Assembly: GCA_023548195.1 (NCBI GenBank)
Contig: JAJHZJ010000414.1
Location: 186,001 to 250,000, forward strand
Length of the DNA: 64,000 nucleotides
DNA from: Bettongia penicillata ogilbyi
Taxonomy: Eukaryota > Chordata > Mammalia > Diprotodontia > Potoroidae
Reading direction: 5' to 3'
The notes beneath the pieces were generated by a model, which made no database searches, was not told the origin of the DNA, and saw nothing but the letters and a program-made list of their open reading frames with translations. Position numbers and translations under genes: made by a program. Positions within the stretch are counted from its first letter, which is position 1. Each line of letters begins with the position of its first letter. Positions 21,662 through 31,814 of this stretch are shown piece after piece.

Positions 21662-22159
21662 CATTTTTTTCTTCTTCCTTTACTTAATAGTAAAGATAGT
21701 TTTCAACATTCATTTTTATAAGATTTTGAGTTCCAAATTTTTCTCTCTCTTCCCTGCTCTCCCCCAAGATGGCAAGCAATCTGATATAGGTTATACATGT
21801 GCAATCAGGTAAATATATTTCCACATTAGTCATGTTGTGAGAGAAGAATCAGAATAAAAGGGGGAACCCATGAAAAAGAAACAAAAAAGTGAAAATAGTA
21901 TGCTTCGATCTGCATTCAGACTCCATAGTTCTTTCTCTGGATGTGAATGGTATTTTCCATCATGAGTCTTTTGGAATTGTCTTGAGTCATAGCATTGCTG
22001 AGAAGAGCTAAGTCTATCGTAACTGATCATCACGTAATGTTGCTGTTCATGTGTACTCACTTCGCTCAGCATCAGTTCATGGAAGTCCTTCCAGGTTTTT
22101 CTGATATTTCCCCCAGGACCATATCTTGAGGCTGCTTTGTACTGTAGTGATGAAGAAGT
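21662..22159 (-). mobile_element. L1 3' end (young-looking family)
   Basis: The left end has a T-run, then 'agttttcaacattcattttt', 'gattttgagttccaaatttt', 'gcaatctgatataggttata', 'gcattcagactccatagttc', 'ttcgctcagcatcagttcat'. Related copies start at 35,078, 38,848, 54,525, 56,790 and 60,835. Sense runs leftward, with the poly(A) end near 21,665. The insertion is 5'-truncated and is itself interrupted by a SINE at 22,160. Confidence 0.85.
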
Positions 22160-22402
22160 TGGGACAGCTAGGTGGCACAGTGGATAGAGTGTCAGCCTGA
22201 AGTCAGGAAGACTTGAGTTCAAATGTGACCTCAGATACTTACTAGCTGTGTGTAACTCTACGTAAGTTACCTAACCTTGTTTACCTCAGTTTCCTCATCT
22301 GTAACATGAGCTGGGGGAGGAATTGCAAAAACTTCAGTATCTTTGCCAAGAAAACCCCAAATGGGGTCATGAAGAGTTGGACGCAATTGAAAACGACTGA
22401 GC
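22160..22402 (+). mobile_element. MAR1/WALLSI-type SINE with perfect TSD
   Basis: A complete SINE from 'gggacagctaggtggcacag' to the RTE-like end 'agagttggacgcaattgaaa'. It is flanked by an exact 12-bp duplication, 'tgatgaagaagt', at 22,148-22,159 and 22,403-22,414. This sets both ends and shows insertion into the L1 copy. Confidence 0.93.
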
Positions 22403-22414
22403 TGATGAAGAAGT

Positions 22415-23460
22415 GAGAGTCCCGTGAGCCCAACCAAGGAAACACTCAATTCCTTTTAAGGAAAAATTAGCCTAAGATGCCTGGGAGAAGGGGTTAGGGC
22501 ATTGTTCCTATTACACATAAACCTTAAGCACACCCTTACATAATGTGAAGTCCTTAAGCGAAGGGAATGTTTCTTTTTTGTCTGCATTATCTCATTCCAA
22601 GGGCTGAAGAAATCCTCAACCAGCCCAGCATACTGAGGGTCTGTTTTGGGGCCAGCTCCCAGTGCTGTCACCCCTGGCCCAAGCTAACCTTTCATTTCAG
22701 AAACAATTTTGGAAACATGTAAATCAAGTTTGGACTGTATGTTGCTGCTTTCTAATTACTCTCTGGTCTCCAGGCCTGTGGTTGGGATGAGCTCCACGGA
22801 GCTGGAGCTGATGTTTCCAGAGCTCAGACCACAGGGCTGGTTTTGTGAGAGGGGAATGAACATCTTCTTGCACATCAGGTTGCTTATTAGTTCTGCAAAG
22901 GGACGTGATTTTGTTTGGGATATTTGGAGGGTGGGTCATGCAACTACCTTTCCAGTTTGAATTTAAGGCCATCAATGCCTAGCTGTTCGTAAAGTTTCAA
23001 CCTTGTTATTTGGAAGGTTTTGCTTTGACCAGCCACAGTGTGGGGAGGGAACTTCATTGCCTTGGGGGATGAAGGAAGGAATCTGATGATGTCCTACCAC
23101 TAAAGTCTCCCTAATTCTGTATGTTTGTTATTTAGGATGGGGGTGGGGAGAGGAGGCAGCCCGTCTATAAATGTAAATTTAAGGGAGAAAAAAAAATCCA
23201 ACTATGAGTCATGGAGACTTTAGAGAAGGGAAAAGAAATAAAAATTTGCTTTTGAGAGGAGTTTTCCGCTTTTCTACGGGAGAAAAAATTTACAAAGGAA
23301 GCGAAGGTAGGAAGGGAAGATTAAGATTCCTCCATAGAAATGCAAAATGGGCTAGACAAGACAATTAGACTGGGTGGTAGGATAAAACTCCTCCCTTCCC
23401 CCCCAAGAAGGACTGAAATGTGACCATCCACCTTCTAGGAGCCATGATTAAGGGCCTATG
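22415..23460. other. Unassigned, low-repeat stretch
   Basis: About 1 kb without a repeat I can name. 23,170-23,340 is purine-rich and contains 'actatgagtcatggag', an AP-1-like word that is expected by chance at this scale. Overlapping open frames at 22,709-22,975 lie on both strands and have no motif. Confidence 0.45.
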
Positions 23461-23461
23461 C

Positions 23462-23640
23462 CAGGTTAGGAACCTGAGGCCCCGAAGCCACATGTGGCCC
23501 TCTGAATCCTCCAATACAACTGACCCTTTGACTGAATCCAAACTTAGTAAGAGTTCTATGAACTTTGATTCAGTCAAAGGACCGACCTTGAGGCCTAGAG
23601 GGCTACATGCGGCCTTGAGACTTCAGGTTCCCCACCCCCA
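23462..23640. mobile_element. Palindromic hAT-type MITE
   Basis: The left arm carries 'aacctgaggccccgaagcca' and 'catgtggccctc'. The right arm is its approximate inverted copy ('gagggctacatgcggcc', then 'caggttccccaccccc'). A second, inner inverted pair is formed by 'gactgaatccaaact' and 'aactttgattcagtc'. Flanks 'gcctatgc' and 'atctatgc' agree at six of eight bases, fitting an 8-bp hAT duplication. Confidence 0.8.
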
Positions 23641-24050
23641 ATCTATGCAAAAGTCAAGCTGTGTCTGCCCTCTAGGATTTTAACCTTAAGTAAGAGTAAA
23701 GGTAGGAGATGGGCAAGATGAAGGGTGGCAATATTCATATACACACACTCACTCAATACAGATACCTGGTATTCTTGAAGTGGAGAAGGAGGCTTTGAAA
23801 GGGTCTGCTGCAGAAGCGGGGAGTTGTGTTGTTTCATGAAGGAAACCCAGGGATTCCAAGAGAGGAAGGGAGAAAGATGTGCATTCAGAGCATGCAGGGC
23901 AGCCCATGCCAAGGAAGGATGTGAGCAAGAGATGATGAGTTAGAATGAAGAAGCGGATCTTTTCTTCCTTCTTTTAGGTACTGATTTGAGTAATAGGACC
24001 AATGGGGGAGAAGGCATATATAGAATTTGTTGAAAAAAAATTGATAATAG
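23641..24050. other. No recognised feature
   Basis: No repeat or gene can be named. The minus strand has short open frames without motifs. Confidence 0.45.
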
Positions 24051-24054
24051 TTTT

Positions 24055-24186
24055 TATTTGAAAGCAATCTGAGTTAATTGACTTGCCCAGGATCACATAA
24101 CTATTAAGTGTCTGGGACCAGATTTGAACTGAAGTCTTCCTGACTCTAGGGTCAGTGTGCTAGCCACTGGGCTATCTAGTTGCCCC
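24055..24186 (-). mobile_element. tRNA-derived SINE, short form
   Basis: 'gacttgcccaggatcacata', 'tgaactgaagtcttcctgac' and 'ctagttgcccc' form an antisense SINE. An A-rich and T-rich junction at the left marks its tail. Confidence 0.8.
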
Positions 24187-24189
24187 AGA

Positions 24190-24300
24190 TTGCTGTTTTT
24201 CAGTATAATTGTTTTTCTTTGTTTTATTTTATGCACTTAAAAATATTATTCTGAGAAGAGGCCCATAGGCTTCCTCAGCATGCCAAAGGGGTTGGGGGTG
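24190..24300. mobile_element. hAT-like repeat fragment
   Basis: 'gttttattttatgcacttaa', 'aaatattattctgagaagag' and 'gcccataggcttcctcagca' match 24,919-25,005 in the same order. Confidence 0.6.
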
Positions 24301-24574
24301 GGACAAAATCTCTATTTTAGAAAGAGGCCGTGGAAGCTTGAAAGATACTTGATTTACCTAGTAGATCGACATTTACTTGGTTCAGTGATGCTTAGGCGCC
24401 TTTGTCTTTTGACTAAGTTTATCAGTGAAATATTCTGTCCCTTTCAGACTCCATCTATACATTTTGCATATATTATATATCCAATGAGCTCCTTGGAAAA
24501 TGCTCAAATTCATTGCTCTGCATGTGGTCTCCGACGGAAGATCCAGATAAGGTGAGGGTAGAAAGTAGAGTAAT

Positions 24575-25010
24575 GGTTCTAGATTTCAGGGGCTTCATGA
24601 ATTTGTTTTTAAAAAAAATTTTGGTAATTGTATTTTAGAATAATAATTGGTTTTCTTTGTAATCTTACATATTTTATTTTGGGGACATTAGGTGGCACAA
24701 AGGATAGAACACAGATTTGGGTTCAGAAATACCTGAGTTCATATCTGGTCTCAGGTACTTGCTAGCTGTGTGACCCTGGGCAAATCGCTTAACCTGTTTG
24801 CCTCAGTTTTCTCATCTGTAAAATGAGCTGGAGAAGAACTGGCACACCATTCTAATATCTTTGCCAAAAAATCCCCACATGGGGTCACAAAGAGTTAGAC
24901 ACATCTTTAAATGACTGAACATATTTTATTTTATGCACTGAAAATCATTGGCCCAAGAAGGGGCTCAGCCTGTGCTAGGTTACCAAAGGCATCCATGCAG
25001 GGACTATGCT
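24575..25010. mobile_element. hAT-like repeat split by a SINE
   Basis: The left part (24,575-24,680) has 'ggttctagatttcaggggct' and an AT-rich body. The right part (24,919-25,010) continues with 'atgcactgaaaatcattggc'. Insertion of a SINE at 24,681 explains the break. Confidence 0.6.
24681..24918 (+). mobile_element. MAR1/WALLSI-type SINE with perfect TSD
   Basis: Flanked by an exact 14-bp direct repeat, 'acatattttatttt', at 24,667-24,680 and 24,919-24,932. The body runs from 'ggggacattaggtggcacaa' to 'agagttagacacatctttaa'. Confidence 0.93.
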
Positions 25011-25638
25011 GGAGGCAGTTCCAACTAGCTTAGGGAGAGCAGACTGTTAAATTTTCAATCTGTGTATTTATATCTCAAATTAGACAAATTCCATAAATCA
25101 GAGTTTAATTTATTGTTTTATTGATTGTCTAGACTTAGGAAAGTGATGGGGGAAAATGCTAATAATACAGGTTAAGTTTAAAAGTGTATCCTGTATATAT
25201 AGTCACACATATACACAGAAAGTCAGTTGTTAAATATCTACCAGCATGCCTCTGGGTCCATGGCACAAAAAAGGTTAAGAACCACAGAGAAAGAGCATAG
25301 CCACACATTCAGAAAGGATTGTGACTACATCATAGTGGGTCTAGATATATGGTGAACTCTCATTAATTAATGGACTTGAGTTTCTAGACTTGACTTATAG
25401 AAAACCTCTCCATTAGTGGGCTGGCACATACTCTTTACCTCTAAACCCCGCATTGTAATGAATGCCCCCTAATAGAAGTTCTGGTCATAACAAAGAGGCA
25501 GATCTCAATTTCATTGCATCCAGACAGATCACAGATTATAGTTAGTCCAACTTCTAGCATCCCACAATGTTTTTAGGTCACTCATTTCAGAAAGATTAAC
25601 TCTTACTCCAATCGCCCCAGTCACAGGATGTTGTAAAT
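25011..25638. other. Mostly unassigned, hAT end near 25,245
   Basis: The segment 25,240-25,285 ends in 'aggttaagaaccacagag', the terminal phrase of an hAT-like repeat. The rest is unassigned. Confidence 0.45.
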
Positions 25639-25639
25639 T

Positions 25640-25870
25640 CAATTTAATTCAAAACTATACCAGGTGCTGAAGATATGAAGACAAAAGTAAAATAAAATGG
25701 TCTCTACCTTCAAGGGGATTACTTTTTTATTGGGAGAAGAGTGGGAACCACCAGTACAGAGGGAATCAGAAAGGCCTTCTATAGGAGATTATACCTAAAC
25801 TATGCTTTGAAGAAAGCCAGAGATTCTTCGAGACTACAATGAGGAGCGAAAGAGTGACTCCCTGTCACTC
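25640..25870 (-). mobile_element. L2/L3-like LINE tail
   Basis: 'ataccaggtgctgaagatat', 'tctctaccttcaaggggatt' and 'gccttctataggagattata' match antisense LINE 3' ends. Confidence 0.65.
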
Positions 25871-25964
25871 AAAGGTTTAAGTCAATTCAGCTGGTACTAG
25901 AGGTTGTTAGGTGATAAAATATGAGATCAGTCTGGAAATATAGGTTATTTATTGTAAAGGGCTT

Positions 25965-26068
25965 CCTTCCTTCCTTCCTCCCTTCCTTCCTTCCTAGGTC
26001 CTTCCTTTCCCTTCCTTTCTTGTTTCTTTCCTTTCTCTTTCCCTCTCCCTCCCTTCCTCTCTGTTTCT
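25965..26068. repeat. (CCTT)n/(TTTC)n microsatellite
   Basis: About 100 bp of interrupted CTTC/CCTTC units. On the minus strand it encodes an artificial lysine/glutamate/arginine-rich frame that should not be read as a protein. Confidence 0.95.
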
Positions 26069-26099
26069 TTCTTTCTTCCATCCCACAGTACACTTGAAA

Positions 26100-26240
26100 A
26101 TTATTGACTTTTTCACATTAGATTCTTTTCAAAATATACCCCAATAACCATTCCTTATAACAAAAATTAAAAAAGAGAGAGAGAGCCATTTAGGAAAACT
26201 GTGTGTGAGGTGCATTTTCTCCTCTTTTCTACAGAACCAA
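26100..26240 (-). mobile_element. L1 3' UTR fragment, old family
   Basis: 'accattccttataacaaaaa' with a (GA)n run and 'gaaccaagcttctatata' resemble the middle of the L1 fragments at 15,546 and 18,056. Confidence 0.4.
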
Positions 26241-26584
26241 GCTTCTATATATAGAGAGAAAAGGATCCTAGACAGAGTTTTGGGATATACTGACAATTAG
26301 GAGGTGGGATAGAAGTGATGGTCTAGAGAAGGGACCTGAAAATGGGACAGATAGAAAGATAACCAGGAGAGAGAAATATCAAGGGAAACAGAGATGAGAT
26401 GGCATTTAGGAAAAGGAAAGGTTCAACAGAATCAAAAGCCAAAGAGAAGGTAAGAAGGCTGAGGACTAAGAAAAGGCCTGATTTAGGAGGAGATCATTTT
26501 TTGGATTGTGGAGTCTGAAGGTAGAATATGAGGGGTGGAGAAATGGTTGAAAGACAAATGAGGAAGTGGATGTATACTTGTAAT

Positions 26585-27119
26585 GTTAATGGGATTTAAG
26601 ATTTTCCCCACCCATTAATAGGTCACATGTGGAGCCAATTAAGGGAAACTTGCTTAGGGGAGGCTTGCTTGCAGGAAGGCTTTCACACCTTTTACTAATT
26701 TCTAATTAAGAGCTGAGTTGAGGCTGTGATGCCTTTTGGCTCTGAGAAGTTTATACATACTCTGGGTTGGTGTTTTGCCTTGGGGACTCACTTATGAGAA
26801 GGTCTATTTGATTCCCTGGCTGAGACTCTGAGTAGCTGTGTGTTCAGATCCCCAAATGCTCAGATGTAAAGGCTTTCTCAATCCAGGAATGTATATAAAG
26901 TGTATAGCAATATTGCTTTGATTCAGCTAATAGAGCCTTGTCTGTTGGCCTTTATTTCTCTGCTTATATTTTCTCTATTTGTATTTTCTCTGCCATTCAG
27001 GGTGCTGACTTTTCCCCTAAACTAGTGAGTGTATTTTAAAAAGTATTGCTGACCCCTCAAACAGCTATCTTTTCTGGTAAAGCAGATCTTAGAACCTGTG
27101 CTAGCAGCCATCCCTGGGT
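26585..27119 (+). mobile_element. Probable solo LTR of an endogenous retrovirus, copy 1
   Basis: Starts 'tgttaatgggatttaagatt' and ends about 'agcagatcttagaacctg'. It aligns along its length with 41,631-42,175 in the same orientation, sharing 'cacccattaat', 'tgatgcctt', 'ggctctga', 'cagggtgctgactttt' and 'ttgctgacccctcaaa'. TG start, about 0.5 kb length and TATA-like words fit an LTR. No coding region is attached. Confidence 0.5.
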
Positions 27120-27849
27120 ATGCCAGGGTGCTTACTATTACAATCCTAAACTGATTTTCTTTTTTCAGGAGATCATCCATGAAAGAGAAAAGAGGTAAAG
27201 GACAGGAATTTGAGGGGGTGGCAAAGTTAATTTAAGGAGAGGGGAAATTTGGGCATGTTATGAGTATGTTAGTATGTAGTGGTGAAGTAAGCAACAGATG
27301 AGAGGATGAAAATTAAAGGAAGATGGGGAAGAGCATGGCAGTCTGCTGGAGGACAAAGAAGGGGATGGACCTAGGACTTCTGTGGAAACTGGAGAAAAGG
27401 AGAATAGCATGGAGAAGGAGATATTTAGAGGAATTATGGGGAAAAGAGATAGCTTGGAATAGTTGGCCTTAATTTTTTCTCTAAAGTATGAAGAATCTTC
27501 TGCTGAGAGGGAGGCAGAAGATATTAGTATAGATAGTTTGAAAAGAGAACAGTTTAGAATTACTGCTTTGAGGAGAGTTATAAGAAGTCAATCTGGGGGA
27601 AGTAAAAGTGTAGCTGTTCAGCAGTGAGGGCCCACTTCAAGTCGGATAGCATAATTTTGTAGTGGATACAAGTCAACAGCTGGGACTTCTGGAGACATTC
27701 AGTGGCTTATGAATAGGATCAGAGAAGATATGGTAAATTCTTCTTGAGTAAGTGAACAAATAAATGAGTACAATTTGGAAAGGCTTGAGCTGGGTTAGAA
27801 TGAAGAGGCAGTGAATTCAAAGGTAGAAGGAGGATAGTCATGACCTGAG

Positions 27850-28010
27850 CTTTTATAGCTTTGGTTTCCTTAACTATAAAATAAGGATAATAATAGTTAT
27901 TATCCCTTTATTACACTTGCCTCACAAGGTTTGTTAAGAGGATCACAAGTTAACATATGTAAAGCCCTTTGCCAGTCTTAGAACACTATATAAATAATAA
28001 CTATTATTAT
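27850..28010 (+). mobile_element. MIR-type SINE
   Basis: 'tttccttaactataaaataa', 'acttgcctcacaaggtttgt', 'aaagccctttgccag' and an (ATT)n end at 28,002-28,018. Confidence 0.7.
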
Positions 28011-28110
28011 TATTATTAGAGGACAGCATAAAATTTAAATTAGATAGCATAATTTTATAACTCTTGAGCCAAGTCAAGAGTTGTATGATGTCTTTTGGAG
28101 GGATGCATCA

Positions 28111-29005
28111 GGTACTCAGGATTTTTTTTCTAACTGTAAAATGATTCTTCTTAAGAGGGAAGGGAAAGGATGAGTATGCATGAGAAGACATGGGGATAAT
28201 TCTCAGAACTGTTGCATAGAGGCAACCATGAGCTAGGTGTCAGCATATCCAGATCACAGATGTCCTGCAAAATAACCATGACTTCAGGAAAGTTTATTTC
28301 ATTTTTCTGGGCTTTGGATTTTTAGTATGTAGAATGAAAGAATGTAGAATGTAGAAAAAAATAATACTTCTTTGAGGTCTCTTATAAATCTCAGATTTTG
28401 TTATTCTAAAATGAGGTTATGTTAAAAAGTCCTTTAAAATGTGTATCAGATTTTTAAAAAATGTTGTAGACATGTATTCCTATTAAATATTGAAGCTGCA
28501 AGATATGGAATCAAGATTAACTCTAATTATATAGTATTTGAGATATTATATTCATAAAGCATTTTGGGGAACATTTTTATAAGTAGGTTGCAACTATGCT
28601 CATGAATGATTTAAGGAGTCCAATTATGGGGTTACCAGGTCCATAATTATTTTAAACTCCCTAAATTATTTTAAAAGTTTGCAGAAAACCACTCCATCCA
28701 ATGGATGCCAATACTCAATGAGTCTAGAACAGCAATTGGCAGGACATTTTTTAAATGGAGTGCCAAGGTTCATTTATTCATTCCCTATCATGAGAACAGA
28801 GAAGAATGGGTTTAGGGACAGTGGATGATTTTTCTGGAGATGGGTTGGGGATAGTTTTCCTTTCCTTATTCTTTACTGCATCTCAAAAAGCCCTCTTCAA
28901 TATTAAGTAGCATGACTGGGGATGATCCTGGGGAACTCTGCCTGGGCTTGAGCATCAGTCTTTGTATTCAGTCACAGAATTTTAGAGTCGTAGCATGAAA
29001 TGTTT
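28111..29005. other. No recognised feature
   Basis: About 0.9 kb, AT-rich, no repeat named. Short tandem-like words at 28,325-28,360 (gtagaatgaaagaatgtaga). Confidence 0.45.
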
Positions 29006-29007
29006 TG

Positions 29008-29238
29008 TTGTTCAGTCACATCCAAATCTTTGTGACCCCCCTTTTTTTTGGGGGGGGGCATTTCTTGGCAAAGATATTGGAATGTTTTGCCATTTCCTTC
29101 TCCAGTGGATTAAGGTGAACAGAGGTTAAGTGACTTGCCCAGGGTCACACATCTAGTGAATGTCTGAGGCCAGATTCAAACTCAGATTTTCCTGACTCCA
29201 GGCCCAGTGCTCTATCCCTTACCCCATCTCACCGCCTA
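29008..29238 (-). mobile_element. MAR1/WALLSI-type SINE
   Basis: Begins 'ttgttgttcagtcacatcca', contains a homopolymer patch at 29,038-29,059, then 'ttccttctccagtggattaa', 'gacttgcccagggtcacaca' and 'cccagtgctctatcccttac'. Complete and antisense. Confidence 0.88.
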
Positions 29239-29314
29239 TAGGGTGGAATACCAGAATCTAAAATTCATAGCCAAGAGATCCATTATAACTGGTATTAAGC
29301 CACTCCAGATGAAT

Positions 29315-29400
29315 AATAAAAATTCATATTTTTATAACTCTTTAAAGTTACAAAGCACTTTATGAACATTGTAATTTCCTCATGATAATCTGGGATCATT
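29315..29400 (-). mobile_element. MIR-type SINE fragment
   Basis: 'ataactctttaaagttacaa' and 'agcactttatgaacattgta' are the antisense 3' end. Confidence 0.55.
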
Positions 29401-29728
29401 GACAAGACGTAGATCCCAACCTGTTCATTCCTGCCCATTTTTTGTCACTCTTGTCCAAACCCTACCCAGCATGCACTAAGGCCTTCCTTGCTTTCTTCTG
29501 AGATCCCAGGGACACCTGTGGAGTCACTTGAATTGTCTACCTGTCATTTCCATCATATGTTTCCCAAGGCTATCCTTCATTTGTGTCCTTTGAAGAACTT
29601 TCTTGGTCATGTATTGCAGCCTTCTCATACCCACCATGAGCCTCTTGATGACTCTCTGCACTATCTGAGTCTTCAGGTACTCCAGAGACTATTGTGTTCC
29701 ATATCTTATAGCCATATAACCCTATTGT
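29401..29728. other. No recognised feature
   Basis: C/T-rich on the plus strand. A 93-codon minus-strand frame and an 83-codon plus-strand frame overlap here. Neither carries a recognisable domain. Confidence 0.4.
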
Positions 29729-29734
29729 ATATGG

Positions 29735-29828
29735 GATAGATAAGGCTAGTGTTTTTATCCTCATTTTACAGATGAGGAGACTGAGACTTAACAGAAGATG
29801 AAAGGCTTTCCCCAGGTCATCTTTGTAA
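29735..29828 (-). mobile_element. MIR-type SINE fragment
   Basis: 'tcctcattttacagatgagg' and 'agactgagacttaacag' in antisense order. First of four antisense SINE pieces in a row. Confidence 0.6.
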
Positions 29829-29829
29829 T

Positions 29830-30063
29830 AGTGATATGGGTTGACTTGCATTTATGTAGCTTTCTAAGGTTTACAAAGTGTTTTATATATGTAACCTCAT
29901 TTTATCCTCACAACAGTCTTGGGAGACAGTGCTGTTTTTATCCCCATTTTACAGATGAGAACACAGGAAGCATACAGCAGATTAGTGACATAACTTGTAA
30001 GTGCCTGAGGTAGGATTTGAACTTAAGTCTTCCTGACTCAAAATCCCATGCTCTATCTACTAT
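29830..30063 (-). mobile_element. MIR-type SINE, full length
   Basis: 'cacaacagtcttgggagaca', 'tccccattttacagatgaga' and 'gaacttaagtcttcctgact' in one piece, antisense. Confidence 0.8.
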
Positions 30064-30074
30064 AATCCCTGAGA

Positions 30075-30205
30075 GGTTGCCTAGTATAACTACTTCAATT
30101 TACAGATGAGAAAACTGAGGCTCATGGCAGTTAAGTGATTTGCCAGTTAGTGAGTGTCTAAGATAGGATTTAAACTCAGTCTTCCCAACTCTAGGTCTAG
30201 GCATC
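30075..30205 (-). mobile_element. MIR-type SINE fragment
   Basis: 'tttacagatgagaaaactga', 'gtgatttgccagttagtgag' and 'taaactcagtcttcccaact', antisense. Confidence 0.7.
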
Positions 30206-30214
30206 GCAATTCTG

Positions 30215-30345
30215 AAAGGTTGTATAGTCTAACTCTTTTCATTTACAGATGAAGAAACCAAAATCAAAGACGTTAAGTGGCTTGCCTAAAGTTACAGTAG
30301 TAGTAGAACTTGAAGCAAGGCTTGATTCCAAACCTATCTTTCTTT
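30215..30345 (-). mobile_element. MIR-type SINE fragment
   Basis: 'catttacagatgaagaaacc' and 'gtggcttgcctaaagttaca', antisense. Confidence 0.65.
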
Positions 30346-30379
30346 TCCCACCATATTATTATAAAGTATTGCTGCTTTT

Positions 30380-30462
30380 TGCTTTTTGTTTTTTAATTTT
30401 ATGGTATAATCATTTCTGGATATTGCCTTTCTCCTCAAAATGAACCCTCATTTGTGGGTACA

Positions 30463-30501
<39 letters not shown>

Positions 30502-30690
30502 GTTAAGCAAAACCAACCAAAACAGTGATTTTATTGCACAGTATATACAACATTCCATGCACATAGCCCCCCACCTCTCTACCAAAAGGAAGGTGATGGT
30601 TCCTTAGCTGCCCTCTGATGTCCTGGTACTGTTTCCACTACACCATTACAGTAAGTATCTTACCATGATCACAGCAACAAAGATAGTGTA
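30380..30690 (-). mobile_element. L1 3' UTR with embedded CA repeat
   Basis: 'attgcctttctcctcaaaat', then a CA array, then 'tattgcacagtatatacaac' and 'catagccccccacctctcta'. The order matches the L1 3' UTR fragment at 18,056. Confidence 0.6.
30462..30499. repeat. (CA)n microsatellite
   Basis: About 19 CA units with one TA interruption, likely polymorphic. Confidence 0.97.
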
Positions 30691-30777
30691 AAACCTGTAT
30701 AGACTCAAAGGTTTCTGTCTTCTCTGTGACCAATACCTTTTGGCCTAGTTATAAAGAATATATGTATATGAAATGAA

Positions 30778-30968
30778 AGGGGCAGCTAGTGGCACAATGG
30801 ATAGAGTGCTAAACCTGGAGTCAGAAAGACCTGAGTTCAAATCTGGCATCAGACACCTACCATGTGACCTGGGCAAGTCACTTAAACGTTGCTTGCCTCA
30901 GTTTCCTTATCTGTAAAATGAACCGGAGAAGGAAATGACAAACCACTCCACCAAAATGACTGAACATA
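30778..30968 (+). mobile_element. MAR1/WALLSI-type SINE, shortened tail
   Basis: 'ggggcagctagtggcacaat' head through 'ggaaatgacaaaccactcca' and 'aaaatgactgaac'. The part with 'tatctttgccaagaaaaccc' is missing, so the tail is internally deleted. Possible 8-bp TSD 'atatgaaa' at both sides. Confidence 0.88.
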
Positions 30969-31069
30969 CAAACATATGAAAGTATACTTTTTGGGTGAAA
31001 TTTTTTATTAAATTGAGTTTCCCTGGCTAGCTACTTGAATTAAACCCAACCTACTGGGAAACACTGGGC

Positions 31070-31210
31070 AAGAAGTAATTATTAAGTACCTACAGTGTAC
31101 TGTGAACTCTCAGAGCTACAAGATGCCACTTTTGCCCTTGAGAAGTTTTTAGTTAGCTAATTGGAGAGGCAATGTATAGAGAACATTAATTATGCAATGA
31201 AATTTTTGAT
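31070..31210 (-). mobile_element. L2/L3-like LINE tail fragment
   Basis: 'attattaagtacctacagtg' and a diverged 'cttttgcccttgagaagttt' match antisense LINE ends. Confidence 0.55.
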
Positions 31211-31274
31211 GAGTGTCAACTAAAAATGACAAGAAGTTTTTAAATATCTAAAAGTCCTTTTGGGATTTCTAAGT

Positions 31275-31517
31275 TTGTTGCTTATTTTTCAGTCATGTTT
31301 GACTCTTTGTGACCTCATCTGGGAATTTTGTGGCAGAGATACTGGAGTGGTTTACAATTTCCTTTTTCAGCTCATTTTACAGATAAGGAAACTGAGGCAA
31401 ACATCGGTTAAGTGACTTGCCCAGAGTCACACAACTAGTAAGTGTCTGAGGCCAATCTTTGAGATCAGATCTTCCTGACTCCGGGCTTAGTACTCCATCC
31501 ACTGGGCCACTTAGCTG
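31275..31517 (-). mobile_element. MAR1/WALLSI-type SINE
   Basis: 'tttttcagtcatgtttgact', 'agatactggagtggtttaca', 'tcattttacagataaggaaa', 'agagtcacacaactagtaag' and 'ggccacttagctg', complete and antisense. Confidence 0.9.
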
Positions 31518-31519
31518 AA

Positions 31520-31622
31520 TATTAAACACCTTCCACCTGCAAGCATTGTGTACTGAGATGTGGGTGCACAAAAACATAAATGAAACAATTACAACCCTCA
31601 GAAACTTACATTCTATTACACC
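31520..31622 (-). mobile_element. L2/L3-like LINE tail fragment
   Basis: 'gcaagcattgtgtactgaga' and 'cagaaacttacattctatta' resemble the antisense LINE end. Confidence 0.45.
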
Positions 31623-31814
31623 AAATAATCAAACCATACCTAAGCTGACAATGCCTAGTTATTGAGGTTTTTTGATATCTCCTCTGTCTCCTATTGCAAT
31701 TCTTACCTTTTCTCCATTTCTTTCTTCATCTGCCTCTCCCTACTGTAAAACGGTGACAAGGAAATCTCAACTTTTCCTTCCAAAGCCTGGATTTATTAAG
31801 GACAGCAGACCTCA

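Larger units (their letters stand above)
26270..28110 (-). mobile_element. L2/L3-like LINE, internal, split by an LTR and a SINE
   Basis: Purine-rich plus-strand blocks 'aaaagccaaagagaaggtaa' (left) and 'gcatggcagtctgctggagg' (right) belong to antisense CR1-clade ORF sequence. 26,585-27,119 is a probable LTR insertion. 27,850-28,010 is a SINE insertion, after which 'gatagcataattttataact' repeats a phrase near 27,645. Confidence 0.5.

Noticed and set aside
25887..26093. Arg/Lys/Glu-rich 68-codon protein on the minus strand
   Set aside because: It is the translation of a CTTC microsatellite.
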